Of a DNA stretch of 64,000 bases, positions 13,082-24,600 are shown one piece after another. The DNA is from Omphiscola glabra. Lineage: Eukaryota > Mollusca > Gastropoda > Lymnaeidae. Each line of letters starts with the position of its first letter. Positions within the stretch are counted from its first letter, which is position 1. Location of the stretch: contig OZ024798.1 of NCBI GenBank assembly GCA_964017045.1, forward strand, positions 27,518,347 to 27,582,346, written 5' to 3'. The notes beneath the pieces were generated by a model that was given only the letters and a program-made list of their open reading frames with translations, did not search any database and had not been told where the DNA came from. A program made the position numbers and the translations under genes.

Positions 13082-13216
13082 CTGAAAGTATTCAAAATAT
13101 TAAAAATTTAATTTTAAAATGATTGAACTGAAAATTGAAATAAATTTCACCAAAACACAATTAAACTAAGTGAAAATTTCCCAAAAGAACATCAGAAAAA
13201 TTAAACGTGACATTGT
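12807..13216. repeat. Tandem repeat, three copies of about 133-143 bp
   Basis: Copies begin near 12807, 12951 and 13084. Each has 'cctgaaa(g)ta..', 'aaatgagtgag(ctg)aaaattcaaat', 'caattaaacaaaat' and 'ctccca(c/t)aagaacatcagaaa'. The third copy runs into the 3' part of the open frame that starts at 13495, so that the repeat supplies the read-through C-terminus and stop at 13166. Each copy carries an acceptor-like TTTCAG on the minus strand. Confidence 0.85.
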
Positions 13217-13254
13217 TATTTCTTCATGATCTATGTCAGAAAATACCAACTTAC

Positions 13255-13544
13255 AAAACAATTTCACAGATTTCTTAACATACCCAACTAAATCTCCAAT
13301 AAATTCCTTCTCTTCCCAGTCGATGGTTTTGTTGACCAGAGCTTTAACCTTGGCATCAACAAAACCGGTCGAAGCATTAGGGGCTCTTTTAACTTGGGCA
13401 TCGACAAAAAATCGTGGACATGGTTCGCGGCTCCGGAGCTCCAGCAACACTTCATCCCCATCGATTGGTAGATTAAAAACATCTCCCTCCATCATCAATA
13501 TCAATTTGGGTTGTTTGTTGATCAGGAAATGATAATCAGTAATT
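13255..13544 (-). CDS. Candidate first coding exon of the pseudokinase gene (or of a small separate gene)
   Basis: The exon runs from an acceptor (T-run then CAG, exon start 13544) to a strong donor GTAAGT after 13255. The first ATG is at 13495 (ATGATGGAGG), giving 80 codons plus one base. The peptide starts MMEGDVFNLPIDGDEVLLEL and contains a twice-repeated FVDA(Q/K)VK motif, VNKTIDWEEKEFIGDL and a basic KKSVK near the end. It is not low-complexity, and its base composition is richer in GC than its surroundings, as for a real exon. The phase-1 end matches the phase of the orphan acceptor at 7973, so joining them would give one 744-codon partial protein. Alternatively, without splicing, the frame runs on to a TAG at 13166 (109 residues). 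I recognise no family. The exon on the opposite strand (13233-13532) is a shadow. Confidence 0.5.
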
Positions 13545-14131
13545 CTGAAAAAAAAACAGATCAGGAGTACTATTTAGGATTATTATGAATACATATAAAT
13601 AATAATTAAATAATTTTAGATAGGCCACACAATGTTCTTTAGTTTATGTACATTTATAGTTCTTTAATAAATTAGTACTACAGGGTAGTCTATCTTTCTT
13701 ACTAATTCATTGCTCATCGCATGTCAGCACACCTTGATCTCTTTTTGTCTTTGTTGTGTTATTTACTTGTATTATTGACTCAAAGCATGCTCTTATATAT
13801 GAATTATTAGGCCTAAAGTGTAATTAATAAAAACCAGTTATTAAAAGTGTATAATCTATTAAAGTTATAATGCAGGATTTATTAATTAAGTCATTTAAGT
13901 TGTTTCAAAAGACTTTGTGTATGTAATAGTATTAATATTAACTATTATTCAAAATTTTTGACCCAAAGCCTATTCTTATATATTAATTATATTCCCCTGA
14001 AAGTAAAAATATTATTAAAAATCGTGTTAAAATTGTATTTTTATAATAAAACTAGTAAGTTATAAAATATAATACAGGAATCATTTATTAAGTTGTTTGA
14101 ACAACGTTTCTATTAATATTAATAATAAGAA

Positions 14132-14269
14132 ATGACTGTTTACATTGACGATATACCACTTCCGGTAGATCCAGAGGAAAAAAATGGCAGCGACTTGGCT
14201 GCCGAAATTTTTAGTCACATAACTAAAGCTCTCATTAAGTTATTAGATAAGCAGTACTCTTTTAAATAA
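14132..14269 (+). CDS. Small ORF, 45 residues, unproven
   Basis: ATG at 14132 in a fair initiation context (agaaATGa) opens 45 codons to a TAA at 14267. The peptide begins MTVYIDDIPLPVDPEE and has an amphipathic second half (LAAEIFSHITKALIKLLDKQ). Its residue mix is unlike chance translation of AT-rich DNA, but 45 codons is well within chance. It lies on the opposite strand inside the presumed first intron of the minus-strand gene, next to a CG-rich promoter-like block, so it could belong to a divergent transcript. No family is recognised. Confidence 0.2.
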   Translation: MTVYIDDIPLPVDPEEKNGSDLAAEIFSHITKALIKLLDKQYSFK

Positions 14270-14363
14270 GTGATTTATTTTTAGCAACATATAAATTATG
14301 CAACAAAGTATTTGCCAGGTCCGATAAAGCTTTAAATAAAATAATTACAGAGCTCTCACTTAC

Positions 14364-14421
14364 CCAACGTCGACTTTCCAACTGATTGTCTCAGCGTGGT
14401 CGGATTTCCACTTTATTTATA
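14364..14421 (-). promoter_or_regulatory. TATA-box promoter and short 5' UTR exon (minus strand)
   Basis: On the minus strand TATAAATA lies at 14421-14414. A start site 25-30 bp downstream would be near 14385-14392, followed by a consensus donor (GG|GTAAGTGAG, exon end 14364). That gives a short untranslated first exon that could splice to the acceptor at 13544. The surrounding 14370-14600 is unusually rich in CG dinucleotides (for example 14560-14590, cgcgccgcggcgcag), which fits a promoter region in this AT-rich genome. Transcription is inferred, not shown. Confidence 0.5.
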
Positions 14422-14599
14422 ACCCCCGTGACCGGCATGCATCGAGGATTTGAATGAAAACATGAAAAGTCCTCTATTTTTAGAAATGACGCAAAACAAC
14501 GCTAAATTCCGACATATACCGAAAACGAATAGCGCCGGCTGATCACAGCGATCAGCCCGCGTTTTTCTTCGCGCCGCGGCGCAGGCGTTGGAGTACCTA

Positions 14600-16260
14600 A
14601 ATACTGCAATACATCATCTATCACCAATTATTAGTTTTTCATAAGTTTTTGAAGGTAAACTACAAATTATTCAATTATAGCCTGAAGCTATCTGTAGTGG
14701 AGTACATGCCAATAGCTCTCTTAAACTCTCTAGAAACTAGAATTAGAAGCTATTGGCAACTATTGGTAGTTTACTACCAATCCAATAGCCGCACGCAGTC
14801 AATGATAATTTGAAGATTTTATTTCATAAATAAATATAATTAATTCAATGACTAATAAAAATGATTTTCAACATTTCAAAAGTATCTTTTGTGGGGTTAA
14901 ATATGACGAGGTTGTCTAACTTTCCTGTTCCTTCTATCATTTGTGAATTTTTTCAGTACTGACTGGCTGTAGTAAACTCAGTACAGTCCAATTTTAGTAA
15001 ATTAATGGGTTGGCTACTGAGTACTGTGCTAGTCCCTACTTACCTACTTGACACTAAAATACTGCTCGTGATAATGATAAGTAGATCCACTGTTGGCTAC
15101 CCTACTACTGTTAAATAAAAGAACTTCGGGCTTAGAACTTTGCAAGTTTAATGGGTTGAAGTTGTTAGTTGACAAGTTGTTTGTTTTTCTTTTTGTCGTA
15201 GTCTACAGTCCATAATCACAAAGTACTTAAAATGTATGCCTATGCTAAACCTTACAAATAACAATATACCTAAAGAATCGATGATTTCTCAGTGTCCTGA
15301 CGAAAACTATTTTACACAAACCATTTCCAGATTAGATGCATGGGACATAGTTTAGTAAACCCGTCCATTTGTTGAGAAATCCGTGATTTCCGATTTCTTG
15401 GATGTTAAGTATTATTTCCTAGAAACTCAATTAGTTCTGACTCGATAACTCAATATCGATACTCAATAAGATTAGTGACATGTTAACAAATTAATTGTCA
15501 ATACTTTTATATCTTATTTAAAATGCTCTAGCTCTGGTACATATTTTGTGTTTCACTTTTGTATTAGAGAATTTTTGTGAGCATTTTTGTCTAGGATCGT
15601 AAATGATGAAAATGAGGTTTGTAGAAATAACAATAACCAACTGTATAATGTATAACTTTCACAAAACTACGCATAACAATGACAATACCATTATGAAAAA
15701 GTTATCGTATTTTATATCGATTTACAAAATGAAAGCTAATCCCACAAAATAAATTACATTTTCTTTAACCTTCTAGAAATTTGATGATGCGACATATTTC
15801 ACACTTAAACATACCTACAGAAAAAAAAAAAATAATTTCACAAAATGATGTATTCGATTAAATTTAGTTTTTCATTACGTCTTTACAGCGGATATATGGA
15901 ATTAATGTATAAGATTCACCCCTTAAATTCTTAATTATTATATTCCTATGTCTTAAAATTATATAGGGCCTACCATTCTTTTGAATGAAATATAAAAAGA
16001 CGTTACCGATATTTAAAAAAAATATATAATTGCTATTTATTTCTCTTGGCCAGGTCGTGGAAAATGCTAAATAACTCATCGACTTAATTTTTAATTAATA
16101 TTAAGGCATTTAAGGTCATAATGAAATTTTTTATAAGATAAAATTAATTTATTTATTCAATATATGGGCAATGTTTTATATTATTACAATGTACCTTTTC
16201 TTACAAAGGCCAACATTTTTAAATTAGATCAATTTAACACAAGACATCTAAAGCATTTCC
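14600..16260. other. Intergenic, nothing supported
   Basis: AT-rich sequence between the minus-strand promoter near 14.4 kb and the repeat cluster at 16.3 kb. I see no open frame of interest, transposon end or tandem repeat beyond short homopolymer runs. Confidence 0.5.
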
Positions 16261-16277
16261 CAAGCTAGGAAAAGGTT

Positions 16278-16335
16278 TGGGGGGGGGGGGGGCCGGGGGG
16301 GGGCGCCATTAGCGTTTTTTTTTTCTTTTCTTTTT
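16278..16335. repeat. Poly(G)/poly(T) low-complexity tract
   Basis: A run of G with a short CC break (about 16278-16302) is followed by a T-rich run (16315-16338). The G-run could form a G-quadruplex and is also the sort of tract where assemblies err. Confidence 0.8.
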
Positions 16336-16382
16336 TTTTAAATTATCACTTAATAGGCCTAGCGGTGGTATTTTCGGTCTAA

Positions 16383-16612
16383 ACTCAAACAAAGTGGCTA
16401 TTCGCACCCGGGTACCAAGAGTGAGAGGCTCCCAGTGGGATTAAAAAACGATTTAAAATATTATTGTTGGGTTTATAAGACAAAATGAGGTATCAAATGA
16501 AAGATAATTGAATGGACTATATGTTTATAAACTTACTAATTCTTTAGTTTAACTAAAATAAACTACCACAAGTGACATAGCATTAAGTCTAATGGGACCC
16601 GGGTGCGAATGG
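16383..16612. repeat. Inverted-repeat element, related to 55505-55700
   Basis: The ends carry inverted copies of ATTCGCACCCGGGT (16384-16397, and ACCCGGGTGCGAAT near 16593-16607). The internal segment 'tcaaatgaaagataattgaatggacta' to 'aactaccacaa...gca(t)tta(a)gtctaa' is shared with 55560-55665 in the same orientation. No coding capacity. Probably a MITE of unknown class. Confidence 0.6.
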
Positions 16613-16614
16613 CG

Positions 16615-17386
16615 GCGCTGCGTGACCGGTTGACACCAATCCTAGCTGCGCCGCTGATTGTATTTGATGCCATTGCTAGTTGCTGTTTGTTTTTTTTAAA
16701 AATCAGTTCTTATGCATTTTGATTAGCAGAAGTAAATGTTTTTCTTGTGAATTTTGTTGGCGCATTGCTTGTGTTCTTAATTTGTTCCTTTGTTTATAAA
16801 AAGTTAATTAAAGAAATTAAACTACGATAACTAAATTATTTAATTATTTTTAATGTTATTAAAATATAATTTATACGGTTGGGGGTGTTTCAAATGGAGT
16901 GGGCCTGCAGCGCTGCAAAAAAAGGTTAAGAATCCCTGCCCTAGGGCATTTACTAAGATACCCCCATCTCCAGTCAACCATTTTCTTCGTTCCATCCCAC
17001 TTGACGGGGTATTCCTAATTCTATGACTCCCGTGTCCACATTTAGCCATAAATTCTCACGACTATCATAGTAACTTTATCCCGATTCTTCTCCTCCGTGG
17101 CTTCCTATAACTTGATCAGAGGCCATTTTTCGGACCTCGCATACCTGTACTGATTCTCTCAGTGATAGTAGTTTAAAAATAAAATAATTATAATTGTTTT
17201 ATAAAAGGATAATGTTAAAAATGTCTGTAATTTAGAGTTATAAAGTGCAATTCTTTACTACAATATTCCACTTTCATGTGACGTCACATTGCTTGACCCC
17301 CCCCCCTTCTCCTCATCACAAAAATCTGCCCCCCCCCTTTTTTTTGTTTAGACGCGTGACGTCATTTACGGATGGCCCCTCACTAC
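16615..17386 (-). mobile_element. Partial copy of the 49.3-50.8 kb nested transposon composite
   Basis: Read on the minus strand, 17386 to 16615 aligns with 49323 to about 50070. It shows the outer element end (complement of gacgtcatttacggatgg), a middle block including 'atggctaaatgtggacacggga' and 'cttagtaaatgc', then a hAT left end CAGGGATTCTTAACC at 16938, and then the start of the inner element (CAGCGGCGCAGCTAGG) at the same internal position (after AAATACAAT). Because both insertions sit at identical sites in both copies, the nest existed before this copy was made. This copy is truncated inside the inner element at about 16615. Confidence 0.75.
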
Positions 17387-17439
17387 TTATGTCTAACAAC
17401 ATCGCATTACTACAACAAGGATTAATGGATTAAAAGACG

Positions 17440-17612
17440 CTTCTTCTGGCTTGGAAAGCTGTCGGCTTATTTATAGGGATGGATTTGGAAACATCCAGAA
17501 AATACATTCTAGAAATTGAATCCCCGATCCATTCTTTTTTTAAAAAATAGCACGTATTCGAACAACCTCTTCCCAATCAAGGGAAGTGTGGGCAATAGCA
17601 AAACAAAAGAGG
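17440..17612. repeat. Dispersed repeat (paired with 34055-34230)
   Basis: Shares 'ctggc(t)tggaaagctg(t/c)(c/t)ggct', 'atttatagggat', 'caacct(c)tt(c)c(c)caatcaaggga' with 34055-34230 in the same orientation. No coding sequence. Class unknown. Confidence 0.6.
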
Positions 17613-17899
17613 GGACGTTGTTTTTTTGCGTCCATTTTTCAAGTTTTCCAACACTTTGTTTCGCTCATTTCCTTCAGTACATGTGCAGGGCTGCATTTCG
17701 TCACTGCTGTGTCATTCAGAGCCAAACGTATATCGGGACGAGGAGGTTCACCAAATGGCAGAATGAATGGGTCAGTCGTTCTCTATTTTGGGGGAGTTTG
17801 ACTGTCCTTTCAAGTTCTGCAACTTGCTGCATAAAGGAGAATCTTTTCAGTCTACTCCCCGCTATTCAGTTATTCTGCATTTTGAAGCAGGGTTTCTTT

Positions 17900-18900
17900 T
17901 CATTTAATCTCCTCTACCATTCTAAGGTGGTTAAAATTGTCGTGTCCCTTCTTATATCTAGTGGTTCTACGCTGGCTATGATTTCGACAGCTGCTGTGGG
18001 TGTGATTTTGAATGTACTACAGATGAATCTCAGAACCTGATTCTGGATTCTGATCAATTTTTTCCAGTGCAGTTTTGCTTGCAAATGATTGGAGTGAATG
18101 TTGTAGTGCATCATCAACTTTACACTACTCAGTAATAGTGCTGTGAGTGTTCCTGCTCTGGCGCCCCAATTCGTTCACGCGAGCTTTTTCAATAGGTTGA
18201 GCAAGGCGGTTGCCTGGGAGTTTAGGACTTATCACAATTATGTATTTGTACCGTTAGATCAAACTTGACTGCCAGGTAAACCGGTAGCTTGCCCCAATTG
18301 AATGCTTCACCGTTCACACTGAGCTCGATCACATTTATTTTAGAATGCTACACACGTTTGTGAACAGAGAATACACCGTCTTTTCGGTGTTGATTTCCAT
18401 TAGCCACCACTGCATACTGATAGGTATCGCCGTAGTAGCTCTTGCCGAAGGTTGGCGTCATTGTCGGTACTCCAGGTTACCAAATCGTCCGCATACATGG
18501 TTGCATTGGTTGCTAATATATTGGGCAAATCATTTATATAGGGGAGGAAGAGTGTGTAACTAAGGGCTGAACCCTGTGGTAGTCCCCATCCAAAGTTCTC
18601 TTCCTCGAAGTTTCACTTCCGAATTTTGTGTTTATCGTTCGGTTTGTAAGAAAACCGCGATCCACTTGTACATATTCGCAGTTATGCCTAAGCCTCGTAA
18701 ACTTTCAAAATCTGTAATAGGCCTGTCGGAGGTAAAAAAAATATACAGCCACTTTATGTGGGACTTTTTCTGGAGATCATCGGTTATGGACTTTAGAACA
18801 CGGAGCACGATAAGCTGCTTTCCCTTTTGAAAGCCCGTCTGGTTTGCCTTTATTCAGTCAGTACCACTTACTGGTGTAAAGTAAAAAGTAATGTTTGAAT
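17900..18900 (-). mobile_element. Decayed non-LTR retrotransposon (reverse transcriptase fragment)
   Basis: On the minus strand broken frames show reverse-transcriptase motifs in the expected order: a GLPQGSAL(S) block near 18585-18560, followed by a short gap and a YADDLVTWST catalytic block near 18498-18470, and a thumb region KKLIRIQNQVLRFICSTFKI...TPTAAVEIIASVEPLDIRRD near 18060-17930. The YADD aspartates are present, but stops and frameshifts break the frame, so it is dead. The block arrangement fits a jockey/CR1-like LINE. The long plus-strand frame at 17516-18040 is a shadow. Confidence 0.75.
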
Positions 18901-20085
18901 AAAATGTAAATGCTTAAAGAGTTACAGTTTATATATCAGTAGACCTGTAAAATAAAAATTACTGTGGTTTTTTTGGCACTGCTCTGGTGAGGCGCCCGAA
19001 GCTTTTGACCACCTCTTTGCACGACATACTTTCAGGAAGGCCTAGTCTGGAAAATTAAATGGTTAGACCCTAAGCTTTTTAATATAAATTTTATAATCTG
19101 GGGTATTTTTTTAAATATAAGGGGCATCTCTTCCCACATGCACATTTTTAGGCATAGGCTAAATATAAAATGTTAACTTTCATACCCCATTTGAAATTTC
19201 ATCAAGATCTACCCAGCAGTCAACATAGAAGAATTCTGTGGACCCCAATAGAAACCCGAGGAAATAAAATGACTTAAGACAGAAATATTGTACGGAACTA
19301 TACACTAAATTTAGCCAGCCAATCAAACAAACTTAGACTAAAGATGCAATTTTCAAAACTGTCCAAAATGTTTTTATGATACAGAATTAAATAAATGCAT
19401 CAACCCACACCCAAATCAATGATATAATCATATGCCATGTTAGCCCGGTAAGTAAGTATCCTACATTTAAAGTCCCATGATAGTTAGCTAACCGTTAATA
19501 AATCCGCGGACGAAAGCCGTTCAGCTGAATCGTGAGTGAGTCAGTGACTAGATAGTCGAGTCTCATTCAGAGTTTCATTTAATTTATTTTAATTTTAGTG
19601 TTAATTTTAAATTTACTTATATTGACTTATATAGTCATATTCTTCTCATTTAATGATTTATATTCGGATTGGTTGCTCACAGTTAGTGGTTATTCACAGT
19701 CAGCTGGGAATAATAATTGCTGGCGGTTGTAAACATTTATCAGCTGGGAATTATGATTTTGTGTGGTCTTGTCTGGTTAGTGAACCGTTATTATAAACGC
19801 TAGGACCCCTAGAAGTAGGAGGATGGTGTCATATGATATTTTGTGATAAGTTTTCAGAGATGATGCTGAATGCTGATACTGACTGAGTTTTACTGGGCAA
19901 CTAGGCCTAAACTTAAACCTTCTTTTTTTCCCCATCTAAATTAAAAATATACTTCTTCTATTCTATTATATATTATTATATTAAATTAAGGGCCCATGCC
20001 ATGATCAACTTTACATATTGTTGATCATTCTGGTTCCTATTTGCCTATGTTATGCATGTAGAGGGGATTCACAATGTTTCTGTGC
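18901..20085. other. Intergenic upstream of TTK; possible promoter area near 19.5 kb
   Basis: No coding exon seen. The block at about 19495-19565 has several CG dinucleotides (tccgcggacgaaagccg) and a donor-like GTGAGTGAG, and could hold a 5' UTR exon for the TTK gene, whose first coding exon at 21670 begins at an acceptor and so needs one. This is weak evidence. Confidence 0.25.
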
Positions 20086-20089
20086 CTGA

Positions 20090-20400
20090 TGTTGAAGAGG
20101 ATATGTCACTGGTTGCAAGGGCTACTAAGTGAGGGTATCATGAACTGTAACTGGGGGTTGGAAAGCCTGAGGCAATAGACGCAAATGTCTAAGTGTTTTC
20201 GCCTCAACTGTTCCTTTGGGAAGCTTGTTCCAGTCCCGGATTGTCTTTGGGCCAAAGTTTGGCAGAAATGAGCAGTTCCTGTACTGGCTTCTTGCTGGTA
20301 TGAGCCGGAACATGGCCTTGGCCTTGTTGCTGTCTAAGGGCGGGGGAGAGTGACGAGTTTCTGTTTAATCCTGGAGCAGTGGATGAGTGGACCAGCCCAT
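20090..20400 (-). mobile_element. LINE reverse-transcriptase C-terminal tail fragment
   Basis: Minus strand 20313-20125 encodes a peptide with QYRNCSFLPNFGPKTIRDWN and KLPKGTVEAKTL, matching the conserved C-terminal tail of many LINE ORF2 proteins (SFFPRTIxxWNxLP...). It is a short 5'-truncated or decayed fragment. It is separated from the fragment at 17.9-18.9 kb by more than 1 kb and may be a different insertion. Confidence 0.65.
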
Positions 20401-21669
20401 ATTTATCTTGTACTTATAATTAAATTGTGTTCATTTGTAGTTGAGTGGTATTATTTTCAATTGTTATTGTAATTATTTAATATTTTGTTGTAATTTAAAT
20501 ATTTTATAAATATATGTTATCTTCCGATTATTTTATTAAGTCTTAACTTGTCTTAACTAAGTGTTTAAACTTAAATTTGAACAAGATGTGCCTGCCTTAG
20601 TCTTAAAATGTATAATGATAAGCCATCAAACTGCACTATGATAAGCCATACTTACGGCTCCCCAAAGTATTTACAATGAAACCAATGATTAGTACAAATT
20701 ATCAGGACCAAAGCAAAAGTGGTGCTATTTGCAGTGGTGTGCTATTCACAGGTTCAGCCAGTATGATGATTATGCTCAATAATTTGAAAGATGAAGACAA
20801 CATATTTACAGGGAAAATAAGAAGAAATGAGAAAAGAAAGTGCAATTATGATTTATGATCTCTTAAGTAAATATAGTGGCCAACAACTTTTAGGAAGCCT
20901 TAGTAAGAAGGTACCAGTAAAGATTCCCTTTCTTTCGTTGACAAGAAACATAGGATTACTACTTGCTTACTTGCCCCAGGGATATTGGTGGTATTCATAT
21001 TCATAGGAATCTTTAGAAGGTTTCCAGCCCATATATGTAAAATGTAAGGTTAAAATAAAAGGAAGCTACCCCTTTCGGGTGTTCCGGGGCTAGCCAGATG
21101 GCAGATGGTTTACCACTAGGGTGAAGCATCCTGTGGGTCACTGCTTTGCAGCACCTCCCTGTTGGGGGAGGGTTCAAGAATAGGGATTTTCAAGGGGCTC
21201 ATAAGAGCCTCTACTTACGCAGCTGATGCTATTTGTTATGAATAATCTAGGTAACAAAGCAGTTATTGGATGCTCTCAAGCCTGGTTTCACTTTCATGTA
21301 ACTTTTATTTACTCTGACATACAGTTTGAAGTGAAAAAAATCACCAGGAAAATTACAGAGTGCACACATTATTTTGTGTTAAGCTGGTAGATTACAGGTC
21401 TTCCTGACCCAAGACAAAGAAATTCCACTTCTGCATAATCAAATATACATAGGTAATTTATTATTTAAAATGTTTAGTTGTGTGCTTTTTAATATCATCT
21501 AATGAATAAGGAATGGAATTGTTGAAATCTGAGTGCTTTTAGGAACTTTTGAATATTTTTTTTCCATTTACCATAATAATATACATTACTGTAAGAGCAT
21601 TATTACCAACAAAAAGTTATAAATTGATTTTGTATGAATGTTTACTGATTTAATTTTCCTTTATTACAG
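20400..21669. other. Upstream flank or first intron of TTK, with GC-rich block
   Basis: AT-rich apart from about 21065-21205, a GC-richer block (starting gctacccctttcgggtg) with short inverted repeats (cccctttcgggtgttccgggg) that looks foreign to its surroundings and may be a fragment of a mobile element. I could not classify it. No exon is evident. Confidence 0.35.
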
Positions 21670-21693
21670 TGAAGAAAATTTTCAAGTCTTGAA

Positions 21694-24600
21694 ATGGATG
21701 GTAAGTGTTTACATGTTGATTTTCTTATGCATTTAAACTATTATGCAAAATTTTCAACATTGTATTTTAAAATGGTCATTTTTCTATTTTATTCAATGAA
21801 TTAAAGATAATGTTTCCTTTCAAAATATGGATCTTTATTTAGGAGCAAATGCTCAAGTCCCAAGTGATTACCATAGTATGGCAGCACAGATAGCAGCCAG
21901 AGGAAATACACCTGAAGACTGGAAAGAATACATTGACAGTCACAAGACTAAAGTTGCGCATATGGATGACTGTGATCATATTCGTATGATTGACTACTTG
22001 TACAGAGGTGCTTTTAAGGTATCTGTCTACTCCAAGCACACTAATTTGAAATAGAAAATAATGTATCTTTTTGTAAAGAGAAGATCACTACTTTTGCCAA
22101 TTGTTAAGTTTCAAAATGTATTTACCTAAATCCTGAATGTTTTAATTTTCAATTAGTTAAGGAATGCACTATATAGACTTTGTCAGTTGTTTGAATCAGA
22201 TATTAAAATATTTGAAACAGACTTTAAAAAAGAACATTTTTCCCTATTTGGAGGCTAACTATTAAATAGCCAGAGAAAAGTTATAATTAGTGTAAACCAA
22301 TGTTCCCAATTTTCAGATACTTATAATATCACTGTGAAATCACCTTATTTATTAAGCTCAGTTCTTTTCAAAAATATATATTTTGGTGATAGTACAGAAT
22401 TTTAGTAGGTAAGTTGAAATAGTTAAGTTTGGGGTTTTTTTTTTTTGCTAACAGATATCGATTTTATTTGCCTTCATAGTTTGTACTTCAATACCTGGTT
22501 AGCGCTGAGTAAATAGTTACGCCCCAGTAACCTATATCTATATTTCATATCCTGTATTTTATAATTTAAAGAGATTTAAAATTAAAAATTTTTTTTTTAG
22601 CTCATCCCAGATTCAAATAAAACATCGGCCAAAGTTAAACTTCTTCTTGACTATGCTGAATTTAGAAGGTAAGATGTTTCCTTGTTAGAAGATAATTTTT
22701 TGTTAAATTAAAAAATATTAGTAGCTAAACATATACCATTAGCAAAGATCTGAATTGGTTGCAGCCTGTCATATATTATATACCTGTTTTCATTAATAGC
22801 ATGTTCTGCCTAGGGATTGCATTTTGGGTAATCTGTAGTTTGAAATTCAGAATTTTCACAGATGAATCCGTATTATGATTTACTATAAAATCTGGATTAT
22901 GTGAATTAGAATTTTAAAAAACCCAATAAAGCTGTCTTTGCAACAGGCTAATCAAAATATTACAGCCCCTCTGCACCCTGTCTAACATGCGGCACCCATT
23001 GATAAGAGATTAATGGATTTGTGCTTTTTCTATCAATTTTAGCAATCCTTAATACTTAGAAATTTCTAAGTCATAAATATTGATTTGAGTTGAATTTCAT
23101 TTATTTTACTAATGATTATAAAAAGGAACTGGATTCGAATTTTTTTTAAATATATATATACATGAAATATTTATTTTGTTGAATTATAATGGTTTTAAAA
23201 GATATATTTAGTTCTTAATTAGTTTTATACAGTTCTTAATACAAAAAAGTCATCATTTATTGTAAGATGATAGTGTTGTACTTGTAATATACTTTGTTGG
23301 TTATGGACAAGTTTTTTTATATTGAAAACAATTTTTTAACATAAAACCATTTAATTAAAGAAATGGAATCAGCATATATTTTACTTCACGCCAAAAGTGT
23401 TTGATAATAAAATACCAAAAGATTAAATAATTTAAAAAAAATTAAGATTGATTCCGCATATCTAGATTATGATGAACAAGAATCCAAAAATCACAGGATT
23501 TTTACAAAAGTGAATATTTTGCAACTCTCGTTGTGCCAAATTAGCTTTGAAAACTCCTTTTGATTATATTAATTTAAAAAAATAAAATTTATTTGCTATA
23601 TTTGTCCAGAGACAAAACTATTTTTTTTTTTTAATTTAACATTGAATTTTATTTTTCATCCAAGTTGATGAATTAGTAATTTGTGTTGTTTTTTTTTTTA
23701 CTGACTGACAGCTTAAATTATAGCTTGTCGGAATCTGAGAAAGTACTTTCATATGGTCGCAGAAAGATGGGACATTTAGCCCTAATCCATATTGCTTGTG
23801 CAGAGCTGGAATTGAAAAGAGGTTTGTTGGGGACAACATAGAAATTATACATTTGTAATTAAAAAACTTATATTTTTATTAACATTTAATTTTGAGAATA
23901 GAATTTTCACCTTATATTTTTGACTTTATTGTTAATTTTTAAAATTGTATAATTTGTTTAAAATGAGAGTAAAAAAAAGAAAGTAAGTCAGCCACTTCCA
24001 TTGAGTGGGGAAATAACTTACTTAAATTTGACATAAATGTTTCTTGTGGTGTATGGCTGTTTATCAGATTCAATAAGAATAAAGAAAATGTCTTTTCTAT
24101 TTTACACAATCATTACCTACTTGCTCCCTATTTAACACTTAAATGTTTTTCTTCTATTTATTATTAAACTTAAATATTTATTTTTTAAAATCTCTATTAC
24201 CCTTTAATCTATATCCTCCAATTTTTAGGAAACAAAGAGAGAGCCTTGCAAATTCTTTATGATGCAGCGTCAGCTAGGGCAGATCCTGTGTCTAACATCC
24301 ACAGGGCTGTCCAGCGCATCGCTGAAGGCAAGACAGAACTGATAACTGATGATGAAAAGGAAAATGATTCATGTAAATATAATCATGGGTACTGACTGGT
24401 ATCTTTGAATTAAAAACTGATCTTCTACAGTAAAACTAAGGCATAGTGAAAGCATAAATTTATTAACTATATTTCATTTACTTTAAATTAAATATTAATG
24501 AATTGTCCTTGTTATGAAATTTCTTGTCATTAATTACCATTTATATTTTTTCTTACTCTGAATTTTCCAGACTCAAGTTTTATTCATGAGAAATGCACTT

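Noticed and set aside
13233..13532. 99-codon plus-strand frame
   Set aside because: Opposite-strand shadow of the minus-strand exon, which has better splice signals and promoter context.
17516..18040. 174-codon plus-strand open frame
   Set aside because: It overlaps a minus-strand LINE reverse-transcriptase remnant and has no recognisable protein features; a shadow frame.
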